This document shows positions 1 through 11,745 of a DNA stretch of 64,000 bases, piece after piece. The translations under genes were made by a program, and so were the position numbers. The stretch's first letter is position 1, and each line of letters opens with the position of its first letter. The notes below the pieces were generated by a model that was not told where the DNA came from, ran no database searches, and worked only from the letters and a program-made list of their open reading frames with translations. Source of the DNA: Neoceratodus forsteri (Eukaryota > Chordata > Ceratodontiformes > Ceratodontidae); NCBI GenBank assembly GCA_016271365.2, contig CM057451.1, positions 370,037,501-370,101,500 on the forward strand, read 5' to 3'.

Positions 1-608
1 CTGAAAAAAAAAAAAGAGGATGTTCCCGTCGCATAAAACTGCGATCTTATTGGAGCGTCCTCTCAGCAATGGAAACAGCACAAAAAGTAAATGAAGCCGG
101 ATTCTGAGTACAGGAAAAGCCACGTCGCTGCATATAGCAGCTCTCCAGTTCCTCCTCTGCTCCCCCGTCCATTCCTACCCCACCTGCAAAAAAAAAAAAT
201 AAAGCAGTAGCAGTACAGTTATCAGCAGTCCTAGCGAACTTGACTGCCACAACAGTAGGCATGCCGCTGTTTCTTTGCACATTCACCAATAAACAAGTGT
301 AAAAAAAAAAAACATATACAAGCATTCTAAAACAAATAGGCACATGTCAGAACAGGCCAGAAAGCACCGCTATTTTCCTGAGTTACCCTACCGCAGACGA
401 GGGTCCATCTGCAGTAGAGTAAACCAAGAAAATACCGGCACTCTCACAATAGTAGCATTCCTTTAGGTCTCGTTTACTGTAACCCTTAGTAACCTACATT
501 AACCAATCAAAGCCCTCACTGTCAGCCAGAAACATTCATTCCGATATAGAATCACACATTTTTAAATAGAAACTGGCACCAAAAGGCAGTGACAAGCAAA
601 GAAAAAAA
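1..608. other. Unassigned sequence upstream of Crypton
   Basis: AT-rich DNA with several A-runs and no recognisable coding similarity. The last part (about 540-608) directly precedes the Crypton ATG and may hold its promoter or 5' UTR, but no defined motif is visible. Confidence 0.4.
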
Positions 609-2128
609 ATGTCAGACAATTTAACAGTTAAGTTTAATATGACAGCAATGACAACTATAGATGCAATGTTCTCCAGCAGCACAGAGGAACCACCTACAAA
701 ACACAAACAGCAAGAAAGAAATGTAAGTGAGCATTTTGTTTCCATAAGTGACATCCAGCTAGACAAAATTGAAAGTGACAGGTTAGAAATAAATACAAAA
801 AAGAACACCAAGTGGTCAGTCACAGTCTTTGAAGAATGGGCAGCACAGAGTAGAATAAACATAGACTGGCATAATGATACATGTGAACAGCTTAATACCC
901 ATCTGCGCAAGTTTTATGCAGAAGCCAGAACTAGCCAGGGTCAGCAGTACTCTGTCGCTGGGTATTGTGCATTAAGAGCTGGCATAAACCGTCACCTTAA
1001 TAGTGCTGAAGTAGCAAGAAACATTAACATCATAAGTGACCCCCAGTTTAAGTCTTCAAACAATGTGCTGCAATCTGTGCTAAAAAAACTGAGGAAGTCA
1101 CAGAAAGACACATCCAGTCACTACCCTGCCATCTCATCATCAGACCTTCAGAAACTAAGAGCATGTGCTGCGCTATCACCCAACACTGCACCTGGGCTAG
1201 TAAGAAGAGTATGGTTTGATGTCCAACTCCATATGGCAAGACGTGGTCGAGATGGACTGCGGGGACTTAAAGTTGGATTCCTTTGAGATAAAAACAGATG
1301 ACAGTGGTACTAAGTACATAACTTTAACTCACAATGCAGATACAAAAAAACACAAAAACCCTACTGAGATAAATAAAGAGAACACTAGAGGTTTTATTTT
1401 TGAAGAACCAGAGAGCGAATGTTGTCCAGTGAAATATTTCCTAAAATATTTATCTAAAGTCCCACCAAATGCAAAATCATTCTATGTTCACCCCCGTAGG
1501 TGTACCCAGGATATCATAGACAAGCAGGCTTACTGGTACACAACTGAGCCCACGGGCAAAAACTACCTTGGTTCCCTGATGAGCAAAATTATCAATGAAG
1601 CCCAGCTGTCTCAGAGATATACGAACCATAGCATCAGAGCTACAGCAGTCCAGCTCCTCTCTGATGCTGGTCTATCAAATCGAGAGAAATCACATCAGTA
1701 ACTGGTCACAGATGTGAGACAAGTCTGTCTTCTTATTGGAGACCCTCTGCAACTGATCGTAAACAGTGGAGCTCCATACTAGGAAGTAGTAACAGCATGA
1801 CATCAGGTAAGGTACAATATCTTAACATGTAACTCCCTTAGTAAATAGCATTGTAAATATTTAAATATTTTCTTTCTTTAAATGTTTAGCGATTCAACAA
1901 ACGACCAGCACACATTCTCAGCAGCAAAACAAGAAAGAACACCAGCAAGAAAAGAAGACAGAAATCCAAGAAAACACAGCTGTACAGAAGGAAAACCAGA
2001 CTGAGGATAATGGACACCTTGCAACTAAAAGCCTGTCAGGTCAGAGTGGCTTAGGGACACATAATTTCTTTAGTCCTACATCCTGCACTTTCAATTGTCC
2101 TATCAACTTTATAACCTATAACAAATAA
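609..2128 (+). pseudogene. Crypton-like tyrosine recombinase (KIAA1958/DUF3504 type), frameshifted
   Basis: The reading frame starts at the ATG at 609 and gives a Crypton-type tyrosine recombinase, a family that cuts and rejoins DNA through a catalytic tyrosine and resembles the domesticated KIAA1958, QRICH1 and ZMYM proteins. The N-terminal core-binding part (SVTVFEEWAAQ onward) is followed by FDVQLHMARRGRDGLR, which carries the first catalytic arginine. An extra base near 1272 shifts the frame, and the protein resumes as LDSFEIKTDDSG. The HxxR box (NHSIRATAVQLL) lies near 1630-1665. A second frameshift near 1687-1689 precedes a GH box and SSYWRPS, whose tyrosine (TAT at 1734-1736) would be the nucleophile. 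After a probable intron, a polar Gln/Lys-rich tail runs to TAA at 2126-2128. The fold and residues are family knowledge; the two frameshifts make this copy inactive. Confidence 0.85.
1807..1889 (+). other. Probable 83-bp intron in the Crypton ORF
   Basis: A GTAAGG donor at 1807 and a pyrimidine-rich tract ending in TTTAG at 1889 bound this stretch. Joining G (1806) to CG (1890-1891) restores a continuous frame (A-I-Q-Q-T-T...) that stays open for about 78 codons to the TAA at 2126. Introns are known in some fungal Cryptons. Splicing here is inferred only from frame continuity and the splice consensus. Confidence 0.55.
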
Positions 2129-2135
2129 TACACTG

Positions 2136-2141
2136 AATAAA
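2136..2141 (+). terminator. Candidate polyadenylation signal of the Crypton
   Basis: AATAAA lies 8 bases after the stop codon, and a second AATAAA follows near 2216. Position and motif fit the 3' end of the transcript. Confidence 0.4.
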
Positions 2142-2293
2142 AACAAAAGCAAATTGTAATATCTGATTGATCCCATAAAGGGACTATTTTTTCTCTTGTT
2201 GTAATATTTTAATCTAATAAAATTGTTTTAAATGCTTAAAATGTAACACATGGCTCAGAAAATTTATTTAAAAACATAGACCATTTTCTAAGC

Positions 2294-2440
2294 GCAATAA
2301 TACCCTCCAGGGTGGGCGGTATTGGGCAATACCAGACCGCCCAGGAGCTAGAAGGCCCTCCGCCTGTGGCGTCTGGCTTCATTATGCCCCTGGCCGGTCC
2401 GGTATTGCCCAATACCGCCCACCCTGTCAGGTATTATTGC
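2294..2440. mobile_element. Palindromic MITE, copy 1
   Basis: The two ends are inverted copies: GCAATAATACC...GGGTGGGCGGTATTGGGCA on the left and its complement on the right. The pairing covers about 50 bases per arm around a GC-rich centre. There is no coding capacity. A second member with the same terminal layout lies at 22757-22899. The superfamily is unknown because no clear target duplication could be fixed. Confidence 0.7.
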
Positions 2441-2936
2441 TTGCATGGAACATTACTATGGAAGTGAACATTGCAAGAGTGAGGGTGACAGTAGGTCGGC
2501 GCCTTAAACAAGGCAGTTGACAGAGCAATCTTGGCATGCCAGGTTGTGGCCAACAATGCAGCTGATCTGTACAACTGGTGGAACTTAAGTGCCTTGATAC
2601 TGGATGGCAAGAATTCAAAACAAAGGTTTTGTTCTAGTAGGAGAAAATGACACTCAATGAAATCGACCAGAAACTAATGTTGCATCTCTTGTGGGGGTGC
2701 AGGAAATTACATCAAGTGAAATGCAAGAAATAATATGCATTAACTGTCCAGACATTACCCTGCATCTGCCTGAAATGCATTACTGAAGGCACAAGTAAGT
2801 GTGTCGACTTTGACTATGCTGTATCATTCACAAGAAGGAAACTTAAGCAATTAAACACTGATGGATAAGTATCCCAAACGGTAATGAAAACTGATACTAG
2901 AAGAGAGAATGCTGGTAATTCTACAGATCAGTACTG
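2441..2936. other. Unassigned; short broken reading frames
   Basis: Between about 2640 and 2880 two short plus-strand frames give a protein-like stretch with a C-x2-C pair, but stops and a frame change interrupt it. No family could be assigned. It may be a fossil of a cellular or transposon gene, or chance. Confidence 0.25.
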
Positions 2937-3130
2937 GGCTAGCAGTATAGCCTAGAGGTTGGATAACAAGCTGTGAATGTGCTCGATACACCCCCTTCCC
3001 CGAACTGGTTTTGAGTCTGCACTCGCATACTGTGCAACTCTAAGCTAGTCACTTAACCTCCTCAGTACTCCCAGGTTGCCCCTGGAAACAGGCACTTATG
3101 CATAATGGGTCTTACCCAGTTAACAAAGAA
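2937..3130 (+). mobile_element. tRNA-derived CORE-type SINE
   Basis: An A-box-like TAGCCTAGAGGTT (from about 2949) and a B-box-like GGTTTTGAGTCTGC (3007-3020) mark a degenerate RNA polymerase III promoter. They are followed at 3031-3060 by a segment with CTAGTCACTTAACCTC, the signature of the CORE domain shared by MIR and other CORE-SINEs. The unit ends in an A-rich tail (AATTAAAAAAAAATC). SINEs encode no protein and rely on LINE reverse transcriptase. Boundaries are approximate. Confidence 0.55.
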
Positions 3131-3772
3131 TTAAAAAAAAATCTAAATAAAATAGAAGTACAATAAAACACCCTGATGTTAACAAGTCACAAGACACTAA
3201 CGGTGACCGTAAATAAAAAAACGCTTCCACTTATGTTTCTAAATCAAGTACTGTACAAGTCTTGAAAAGCACAAAGGAAAAGAAACATCTGATCTTACAA
3301 GATAGAAGAGCAAACAGAACAAAAAGTAAGAGCCATCTAAGGAAACAAAAGTTACTGAAGACAATGAACCCTCCAGCTGACATGAGCCACAGTGATGAGC
3401 CATGTCTCAGCTTACATACCCGCCTCGCTCCTATATCGAGACTGGATCACTTGTTGCTGTGCAGCTTATACCCAGTAGGAAGTGGCCTGTGCTTTTCTTT
3501 GGAAAGGTGAATCAAAGGCATTGATTACATTCAACAAAGTAATCATTTGTTAAAATATAAATTAGGCAATTATAAGTGGCATATTTCTTTTCTATTAGGC
3601 AACTGATGGTAAGGAAGAAGGCATTGCTGATATTTAGTATAGGAAAACATGCAGATGATACATCTGGCCTGATGCAGAGAGAATTGAACACTTGTCTGAA
3701 CCACTAGGACACCTAACATACTAAACACCAGCAGAGTAGGCCTCTTGGTCTATCAAGTCTGCTCGTGCTTAC

Positions 3773-4392
3773 ATTATGTGTGGTTCTTAGCTCAGTGCTT
3801 ATGTAACATATAGTTGAATGATGAATATGGTTGTTGGATACAGAGGCCAGCATAAAGAGGACAGTGTTTACTAGGTAATAGAATAGAATGTATTGTACTT
3901 AGGTACTTGGATGCTTGAAATGAGTCATTTGATAATATTTGATGGTTTTGGCCTTTCTCTGTATCCCACCTGTAGGAAGGAAGCTTGGTTTAGAATTATG
4001 AAAGCCTCCCTGTGAGATAAGAGTGCCACAGAAGGAGGAGGTGATGGGGAGGATAGTGGGTGAGTGTGACTCACTCTAAGCAGAGCAGAAGTCAGGGGTT
4101 AGGTTTAAATAGGCTGTGGGGGAGGAGCTCTTCCCCTACATAATCCCAGGCTACCCTTCAATTATGTGTGGTTCATAGCTCTGTGCTTATGTAACATATA
4201 GTTGAATGATGAATATGGTTGTTGGATACAGAGGTCAGCATAAAGAGGACAATGTTTACCAGGTAATAGAATAGAATGTATTGTACTTAGGTACTTAGAT
4301 GCTTGAAATGAGTTGTTTGATAGTATTTGATGGTTTTGGCCTTTCTCTGTATCCCTCCTGTAGGAAGGAAGCTTGGTTTAGAATTATGAAAG
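3773..4392 (+). repeat. Duplicated 232-bp segment (A-B-A arrangement)
   Basis: The segment 3773-4004 recurs at 4161-4392 with the same length and only scattered substitutions. The two copies flank a 156-bp spacer. The end of that spacer (4062-4163) is itself a repeat that reappears at 11150. This may be a tandem duplication with a 388-bp period, or part of a larger terminal repeat. Confidence 0.8.
4062..4163 (+). repeat. 102-bp direct repeat, left copy
   Basis: This segment matches 11150-11251 base for base in length, with about nine mismatches by eye. It contains TTTAAATAGG, a possible TATA-like element. From TGTGACTC to CCCTTCA the core has TG...CA ends, as LTRs do, but no flanking target duplication was found. 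Confidence 0.75.
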
Positions 4393-6050
4393 TCCCAAAA
4401 AGAATAAATATCAACGATTGTTTTGTAACTGAATGCTGAAGAAGTCGTGCATAGCAACTTAATGATATGAATAGACGATCACCTCCTCCAATTCCAGAGA
4501 GTGTGACCAGTAGCACTCAGGAGAGGAAACCCCCCCTTGGGGGGAAACCTCTGAGGACCCATGGCTACTGACCCGCCCATCCTTCTGGGCATACTAAAGG
4601 AGAGAGATCCTAATTAAACGAATTAATCAGCTAAATCTGAATTCTAATTTGTAGAATTTAATCCAGATAAATGGAGCTTAAGAAGAACTGAATTGTAAAT
4701 GTCCAGTGAAGTAATATCTTCCTAATAAACTCCGAATCCAAGAATCCATGTACAATTCAGAATGATGGAGAGTGGATATACAAAGAACCTTCTTCCGGAC
4801 TTCAGTTGATAGAGGCATAATCCAGGAAATGATGATGATGGTGGAGATGAAGTTGATGACTGACAAATTCACTACAGGAGACCAGATGCAGACAGTTGCA
4901 TCCAAACTTGATGTTAACGAGGCAGGATGAATAGAAGTAGTATGACTTCCTGATTTCTAATAAAGTGCTTGTATAGTACATGTAATGAGAGAAGGCTTGA
5001 AGCCAGACTACAGAGTGATGAATCTAGTTCTGATGAGTGAAGTATAGCCTTAGGAATTGATATGAAGGCAATGACTATAGAGCTGAGCTGGAATAATGGC
5101 AAGCTGTAGAGGATAATCGGAGACACTGGTGTGAGGTATGAAGCATCCAAAGTAGAATATGGTAAGCCCAAAAGTAAGCAAGTCAAGTGGACTGTTAACC
5201 GAAGTGAGAGGTAGGAGGAGCAGGGATTGCTTCCACGAAGGCGGATAAGAAGGAACAGGACATGGCAATCAGCCCCTGAAGAAAGTGCAGCTGAACCAAT
5301 AGCTGGGAGGCAGGAGAGAGGTGGCTGATTCCAGTATGAGAAACACAGCCAGACCCAGGAACGTCCGCTGGCAGAAACTGAGTGTGGGAGGTAGACCTTT
5401 GACGAGTTGCGCAGCAATCCATCAGCTATAGAGGTACAAGAGGCCTGTAGCTCTAGGTAACATGAATGCAGCTATACCTACGAGGGTCAGCTAATAAAGT
5501 AAGAACTGTATAGAGCCTCCATGAGACGCATCTGGAATTATTCTTGAGCACAGTAGATTGCAGCTGAAAGGCAGACTTAGAATGTAATGATGCTGAGAAC
5601 CAGTGTATCCAGATCAAGGAAGATAGGAAACGCATGGAAAAGACTGAGGCAGATATGAGCTACTGGACAAGGAATAACATCCAAACTGAAGGCATGCAAA
5701 GTTCGAGGAAGGAAACCAGACAAGACCTGAAGAGTCCTAGATGGCTCTAACTGAGGAGGCTGAAACAAATGAAGCAGCGTTGTCACAGGTCTGAAGTCGG
5801 TAAAGCACAACCAAGATAAGGAAAATCTGTAGGAGACACTGACTAAGTGCTGTAGGAAGAGAAGTAGCAGTAATTCCATGTCTGAGGCAGCAGGGCAAAT
5901 ATCCAAGAATAGATGACGATGAAGAAACGTCCAATGCAATCCAGTAAAGAGCTGCCGGCCGTTGAGACAGCAGCAGGTAGGCGTACAGTAGAATGAGTGA
6001 AACTCCAGGCCATAGCAGGGTGATGCAGAAGAAGAACAGAAGTAGGTAAA

Positions 6051-6190
6051 CCTCCCAGCCTGAAGGGTGAAGGCAGGTCAGAGAAGCAGGTGATTAGTAG
6101 GCAATCCTCCCAGCCCGATGGGCGAAGGCAGGTCATAGAAGCAGATGAGTAAAATAGAAACCTCCCAGCCCGATGGGCGAAGGCAGATCG
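6051..6190 (+). repeat. 55-bp tandem repeat, about 2.5 units
   Basis: Units begin with CCTCCCAGCC at 6051, 6106 and 6161, exactly 55 bases apart. Each carries a GGGYGAAGGCAG block. The third unit is partial. Confidence 0.85.
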
Positions 6191-7220
6191 AGTTGAATCT
6201 GAACCAGATCCAGAGAAATGGAGAACTGAAGACATACGGGATCGAGACATGAAGGTGAATAAAGCAAGCATCCATCCGGTAAACTCCAAGATTGAAATCC
6301 ATGAGCAGGCTGAAATGGCAAGAGAGTGAAATCCTTGTTGAATAATTTTGAAACGAAAAGTTGCAGTGAAGATAGTCCAGAAATTCCATAATGAGCATAG
6401 TGAACTCAAACGATGAGTAGCATAAATCAAGCAATCTGAAGCTAGGAAGTCTTCCCTGAGAGATGAATTCACAGTTAAGTCAATAGCAGCGAAGAGGGCA
6501 GATGGTACACTTAAGTCCGAAGGCAGTAGAGATGCGCTGAGAATCCAGGCAGGAATTGAAAGCAGTAGATCTGAATTAATGCAGCACGTCGGTAGGAAGC
6601 ACTCAAGAGCAGAAGAGGGCACCCAATATGTGATGATATACTGAACGAGTAGTTGAATGCTGGAAGGCAATGTATGCTGAATACAATTAGGTGTCAGTGG
6701 AATATCGGCTGAAGTACAGCGTAGTGAGGTACGAATGGTGTAAATGCCTTAATTGAGAGATATAAGCGAGGCCTTTTGCAAGTTCGAATATACATAGTTG
6801 ACAGATTCCAGATAGCTAGGAAAGAGCTGGAGGCAGGAATGCAATGATTAGGACGAGCAGAGAGGCCAGCTCCAGATAATGTTGATGAGTCCAGGTAATG
6901 GCTGGAATATGAAATAGGAGAAGGAATACGTCCAGGTACAGAAAGGGGATCATGTGCAGTCTGTCTCTATGGATGAGAGACATGGAAATAGCTCTGTGAA
7001 TAGATGGAAATCAGGCATCCAAGAAGTAACATAAGGTGATGAAGCAGTCCAAATATTGAATTGAAGATGGTTGGCACGAACTGCAAGGGAGAGGGAGTGA
7101 AGGTGTTAAGTCAGTTCACTGAATAGAGTGATCAGGTAGTAGAATGTCCCCGGACCTCATGGAAAGTGTAAGAAGGTAGGAGCTGGAAAAGCATCTACGG
7201 TTCAGCTCCAATACTCAGTT

Positions 7221-7253
7221 TTTATGTTTGCTTGCACGCATGTGCAAGAAACA
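7221..7253. repeat. Short hairpin
   Basis: TATGTTTGCTTGCAC and GTGCAAGAAACATA pair around a 4-base loop with one bulge. The function is unknown. Confidence 0.6.
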
Positions 7254-7912
7254 TAGTGCCATCATCGGAGATTTCGGAGGTGTGTCACCTCCTCCTCCAA
7301 TTCAGTCAGTGTGTAAGCCAATGCATTCTGGAGCTGTCTATGATAAACTCCAAAATGCAGTGGCATACAGTTCAAAGGGGGAGCTACGCTTGAGTGAGCA
7401 GCGATAAGATATCGCTTGCTCATGCACAGCCTCCACACACACACACAGAGGTTACGAGGCGCAGCGCGCCCGCCCCCGCACGCACGCACACTGAATAACC
7501 GACGGGGTGCCTAACCTCGCCGGTTGTGCTGTGTCCCTCCAAAGCCTTCCCACCCCAGTGGCAATCCATACTTTGCCGACGGGGTGCCCAATCCCCTCTC
7601 GGCTGAACGACCTCTAATCAGTTCCCTGTCTACGCTGGGAGCCCACCCCAGCGTGGCAAACGCCCCATGTTGTTTTTTTTTTACCTGTAAAGAAAAACGG
7701 TCCCACGAGTCTCCCTGGCCCCCTCCCACAACCCGCACCCACCCACTGTGCACCCTGCCTCCCCACACACACCCTCACCCCAGACCTCGGCGCGACGATC
7801 TTCGGTGGACCGGGAACACGTCTGCACTCTTCAAAGCCGACCGCGAACTGAGGAAATGCTGGTGAACTGTATAATGGGCTAGATAGGGGGGTTTCAACTT
7901 TGTTGCATATCT

Positions 7913-8146
7913 CAGGCATTTTTGCAAATTTGTGCACCAATTTTCGACATGGGGTTTTGGACCCTTCTCATGAATGATGTCACTGTCATGGCTAGGCTCG
8001 TGCCCGGCGGGTGATTTTGCAGTCACCGCGCAGTCACGTAAAATCACCTTCGGGCTGAATAACGCCATGACAGTGACATCATTCATGAGAAGGGGTCCCA
8101 AAAACCCCATGTTGAAAATTTGGTGCCAAAATTCCAAAAATGACTG
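7913..8146. repeat. 234-bp palindrome at a head-to-head repeat junction
   Basis: Both halves are inverted copies of each other with only scattered mismatches, and the centre is near 8029. For example CATGAATGATGTCACTGTCA on the left is mirrored on the right. The right arm continues into the tandem repeat that follows, so this looks like one satellite monomer facing the array in the opposite direction. Confidence 0.85.
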
Positions 8147-9592
8147 TTTTACAAGCATGCGTTGCACAGTTCCTACGCAGGCTCGTAAGTTCGCGAATTT
8201 TCAATATTTTCACTCCAGATTTTCAACATTGCCATTTTACCACACCTTCTTATGAGCAGTACAGCTGTCATTTTTCACATCTCACCCAAAACGTGTTTCC
8301 GCCCATGTAGCGCACAATGGCGCAGTCGGTGTGCGAAATCAATGTGGGACAAATTAAGAAAATCACAGTGACACTGTTCATGAGCAAAGGTCTTAAAATG
8401 GCTGTGTTGAAAATTTGGTGAAAAATTCCAAAATTACTGTTTTACGAGCGCATGTACAGTTCCTACGCACGCTCATAAGTTCGCGAATTTTCAATATTTT
8501 CACTCCAGATTTTCAACATTGCCATTTTACCACACCTTCTTATGAGTAGTACAGCTGTAATTTTTCACATCTCACCCAAAATGTGTTTCCGCCCATGTAG
8601 CGCACAATGGTGCAGTCGGTGTGCGAAATCAATGTACGGGACAAATTAAGAAAATCACAGTGACACTGTTCATGAGCAGAGGTCTTAAAATGGCTATGTT
8701 GAAAATTTGGTGAAAAAATTCCTAAAAATGACTGTTTTACGAGCGTCGTATACAGTTCCTATGCCTGCTCGTAAGTTTGCAAATTTAATATTTTCACTCC
8801 AGATTTTCAACATTGCCATTTTATTACACTTCTTTTACTTAACAGTACAGCTGCAATTTTTCATATGTCACCCAAAATGTGTTTTCGCACATGTAGCGCA
8901 CAATGGTGCTGTTGGTGTGCGAAAAGCAATGTTTAGGACAGATTAAGGAAATCACAGTTACACTGTTCATGAGCAGAGGTCTTAAAATGGCTATGTTGAA
9001 AATTTGGTGACAGAAGTCCATAAAATGACTGTGTTACGAGTGAGCATTGCGCAGTTTCCACGCACCCTCGTTAGTTCATGACTTTGTCATATTTTCAGTC
9101 CAGATTTTCACCAGTGGCATTTTCACACTTCCTTATGAACAGTACAGCTGTCATTTTTTCACAACATGGCTGAAGTGTGTTTCACACTTTCAGCGCGAAG
9201 ATCGCGTGGTCGCTGTGGGAAATCATTGTTCGGCACAGATAAAGAAAATCACAGTGACACTGTTCATGATCGGAGGCACCAAAATGCCTGAGTTGACAAT
9301 CTGCTGTAAAACATCCCAACCTAATTATATTACGGGTGTGCTGCACAGTTTCTATGTCATGCACGCCACCATTTTTTAAATATTTTACTGCAGATTTGCA
9401 ACGTGCCATTTTTACACCTCCCCATGGACAGTACAGCTGTCATTTTTATATCCTGTTCGAATGTTTTGCACCTGTGGTGCTAAATGTCGTAGTCACTGTG
9501 CATAAGCAGCTTCAGCTAACAAACTGATATTCCCCCTGTTCATGAGGTGGGGTCACAAAAAAAACATGTTGAAAATTTGGAGTGAAAATACC
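8147..9592 (+). repeat. Satellite-like array of about 295-bp monomers
   Basis: Homologous units start at about 8167, 8457, 8753, 9052 and 9346 (spacing 290, 296, 299 and 294), marked by CAGTTYCTAYGC. Each unit also carries TGTTGAAAATTTGG and CATGTAGCGCACAATGG-type blocks. Divergence rises towards the right end. There is no coding capacity. Confidence 0.85.
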
Positions 9593-9960
9593 AACAAATG
9601 CCTGAGGTATTAGGGTTTCCAATCATAACACCCAACCCTGTAGAGAATGACAGACATCAGGGGTGTGACTTGGGATTCTTGCCTGTGATGCTCATACCAT
9701 TCCACACCCTGCAGTCAGTGAGAGGCATCGAGGTATGCCTTGGACTCTTCGGCCCCAGACTTCACCCCATTCTACATCGCACCCATCTCACCATATTTCC
9801 TAATGAAATGGGTGCGCATAAGGGCCAAAGACCCCATGAACACCGTGACACTTGTCAGTGTCTGCAGGGTGGATGTGGTGAAATGGCATGGCCGTATGCC
9901 CTGATAACCCAAACGCACACCCCAATGCCTGTCACTCTCTGCAGGGTGGTGGTGGGGTTG
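9593..9960. repeat. Degenerate relative of the 48.8-kb palindrome
   Basis: The stretch around TGAGGTATTAGGGTTTCC and the later TGATGCTCATACCATTC align with 48820-48930 in the same order. A second, weaker pass occurs around 9735-9830. It appears to be an older copy of the same inverted-repeat family, directly abutting the 295-bp array. Confidence 0.5.
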
Positions 9961-11149
9961 GCTTCAGTTCAATACTTCACTGCTATTCCTATTACGCAGC
10001 TCTGTAACTTCTACACTACCACTGCCAATGCCAGCAAGCAAAAATTCAGCATTGACAAATGCTTGTTAATACTGGAATACAGTAATATAAGCACAGAAGC
10101 CTGCCCAGCTGCAAGCAAATGAATGTTTTATAGCATCTAGGGTAAAGATGCCAAAGGCTACCTCCCCACATGAATGAGAAGCATGTGACAATGAGCCAGG
10201 TTTCCTTAAGTCCGTTTCCTGGTTGTAGCTAATCAGATACAACAAACATGTAAGGGCAGCACAGTAAGATGCACAGTAAGTGTGCCAGTATTGTAAGTAC
10301 AGTAACAGAGCACAGGCAGCCACTCAGTATCTCATTGGATAGCTGTTTTACCTGAAGTATGCAATGGTAATTGTGAAGGGAAACAGTAATTTACCGAAGC
10401 TGTGCTGCCTGTGGCGAATGCTTATTGCCATGGGGCTCCAGACCTGATCTCCGGTATCTCGATGTCGGAAGAAGTAAACTGAAATACAGACTTGCAGGCA
10501 AAGGAATGGTGGTTGGACAGTGCAGAGAAGGACAGAACGCTTAGAAGTGCTGGAGCAATGGAGGTAGGCTCAGGGAAGCAGCAGATAGTAGTGGAGGGCA
10601 GTCGTAGCTGCGTATCAAATCAATCGAGGAGGCTTATGCAAGACAGCCCAGTAGTGCACGTAGGAATGGCTCTGTAGGTCGAGTGAACTGAGCAACAGCA
10701 GGGTACGGTGGCCGCTGATAATAAACACAAAGGTATAGCGAGAAACAGGACAACCAAGTTGTATGCGTCAGCAAACTACCACAGCAGTGCAAAATGGAAA
10801 GCAAAATTTAAAATATGGAGAGTGGAGGAGCCAGGGCAGCAAACAGCAGCGAGGTACAAGCGCCCGGTCCATGGCTATGCTGCGGTTTGTTGTATGCGAA
10901 TGGAAGCATGCAGGAGGAGACGGAGCGTCGGAGAACAAGGACGCCAGTTGCAGAAAAAACAAACAGCCGGTAAGGCAGGAGCAGTGGTGGTTGAACTCAG
11001 GCAGAAGGCCCCCAGAAATAACAGAAGCAGACAGAGAAGAGAAAGCGGGGCCGGTGGAGCAGTAATGGAAGGGGAGAGGAATGAGCAAGACAAGACAGGG
11101 AGCAGGAGGCAGATGTGGGGGGGGGGGACCAACCGTGCCTACGACAAGC
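9961..11149. other. Unassigned, GA-rich in its right half
   Basis: No protein homology is recognised. A segment near 10030-10070 (CAGCATTGACAAATGCTTGTT) also occurs near 34120-34145, just upstream of the hammerhead ribozyme, which suggests a shared dispersed repeat. A G-run lies near 11117-11127. Confidence 0.4.
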
Positions 11150-11251
11150 GAGTGTGACTCGCTCTAAGCAGAGCGGAAGTCGGGTGTTAAGTTTAAATAG
11201 GCTGTGGGGGAGGAGCTCTGCCCCCACATAATCCTGGGCTACCCTTCAATT
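11150..11251 (+). repeat. 102-bp direct repeat, right copy
   Basis: Partner of 4062-4163. Several differences are CG versus CA or TG, as expected from decay of methylated CpG. The distance between the copies is about 7.1 kb. Confidence 0.75.
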
Positions 11252-11745
11252 AAGAGACAATTTTACACATTTCCTGACTTAACAATTGAGTCAGCAAAGA
11301 GAGAATTACAAATCACACAAGACTGTTCAACAAGTTGATCTCTTAGAATCAAAAAATTTTACATATTGAAAGGCTCATTGTCACAACAGGGAACTGTATA
11401 TTTTTTGTTCACTCCTGTGCTTTCAGGAAGTGAACATATTGCTGAGACACTGGATTTCAGAGGTGTGTCACTGTTGGGTCCAATGCAGTTCAAGTTGCAA
11501 TGGGCTCGACCGTGACAGTCCAATGATCAGTGAGGCTGATCATGATGCTGCTCTGCTGGTTGAAGGACCGAAACTTCATGTAGTTGAAAAGAGGTTCCCA
11601 CACCTGTCATACAGCGGCTGCATTTCTTCATCTGTACGACGCCACCTGCCAACCACCTGAGTTTTCTGACTGAGTCATCAGATCATGGAGCATAGTCTGA
11701 CAGACTTGACAGTTTTTAATTTTACTCCATGGTCAGTGTTAGAAA
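11252..11745. other. Unassigned sequence
   Basis: No coding similarity, array or inverted repeat stands out here. Confidence 0.3.

Larger units (their letters stand above)
4393..7912. other. Purine-rich, gene-free region
   Basis: No recognisable protein homology is present. The minus strand has few stops because the plus strand is rich in GA, so long open frames such as 5843-6670 look like compositional artefacts. Visible structures are a strong C7/G6 hairpin near 4528-4550, a 55-bp tandem repeat at 6051-6190 and a hairpin at 7221-7253. There is an AC-rich tract near 7435-7455 and a repeated GACGGGGTGCC motif at 7501 and 7578. Confidence 0.4.

Noticed and set aside
5843..6670. Long minus-strand open frame of 275 codons, with overlapping frames at 4914-6434
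   Set aside because: The plus strand is GA-rich, which removes stops on the minus strand. The translations are Ser/Leu/Phe-rich with no domain, and they span the 55-bp tandem repeat.
7974..9527. Small open frames in the 295-bp satellite
   Set aside because: They recur with the satellite period and are not maintained between units.
10492..11157. Plus-strand Arg/Lys/Gly-rich frames near 10.5-11.2 kb
   Set aside because: GA-rich composition explains them. There is no domain and they overlap frames of similar length on the other strand.
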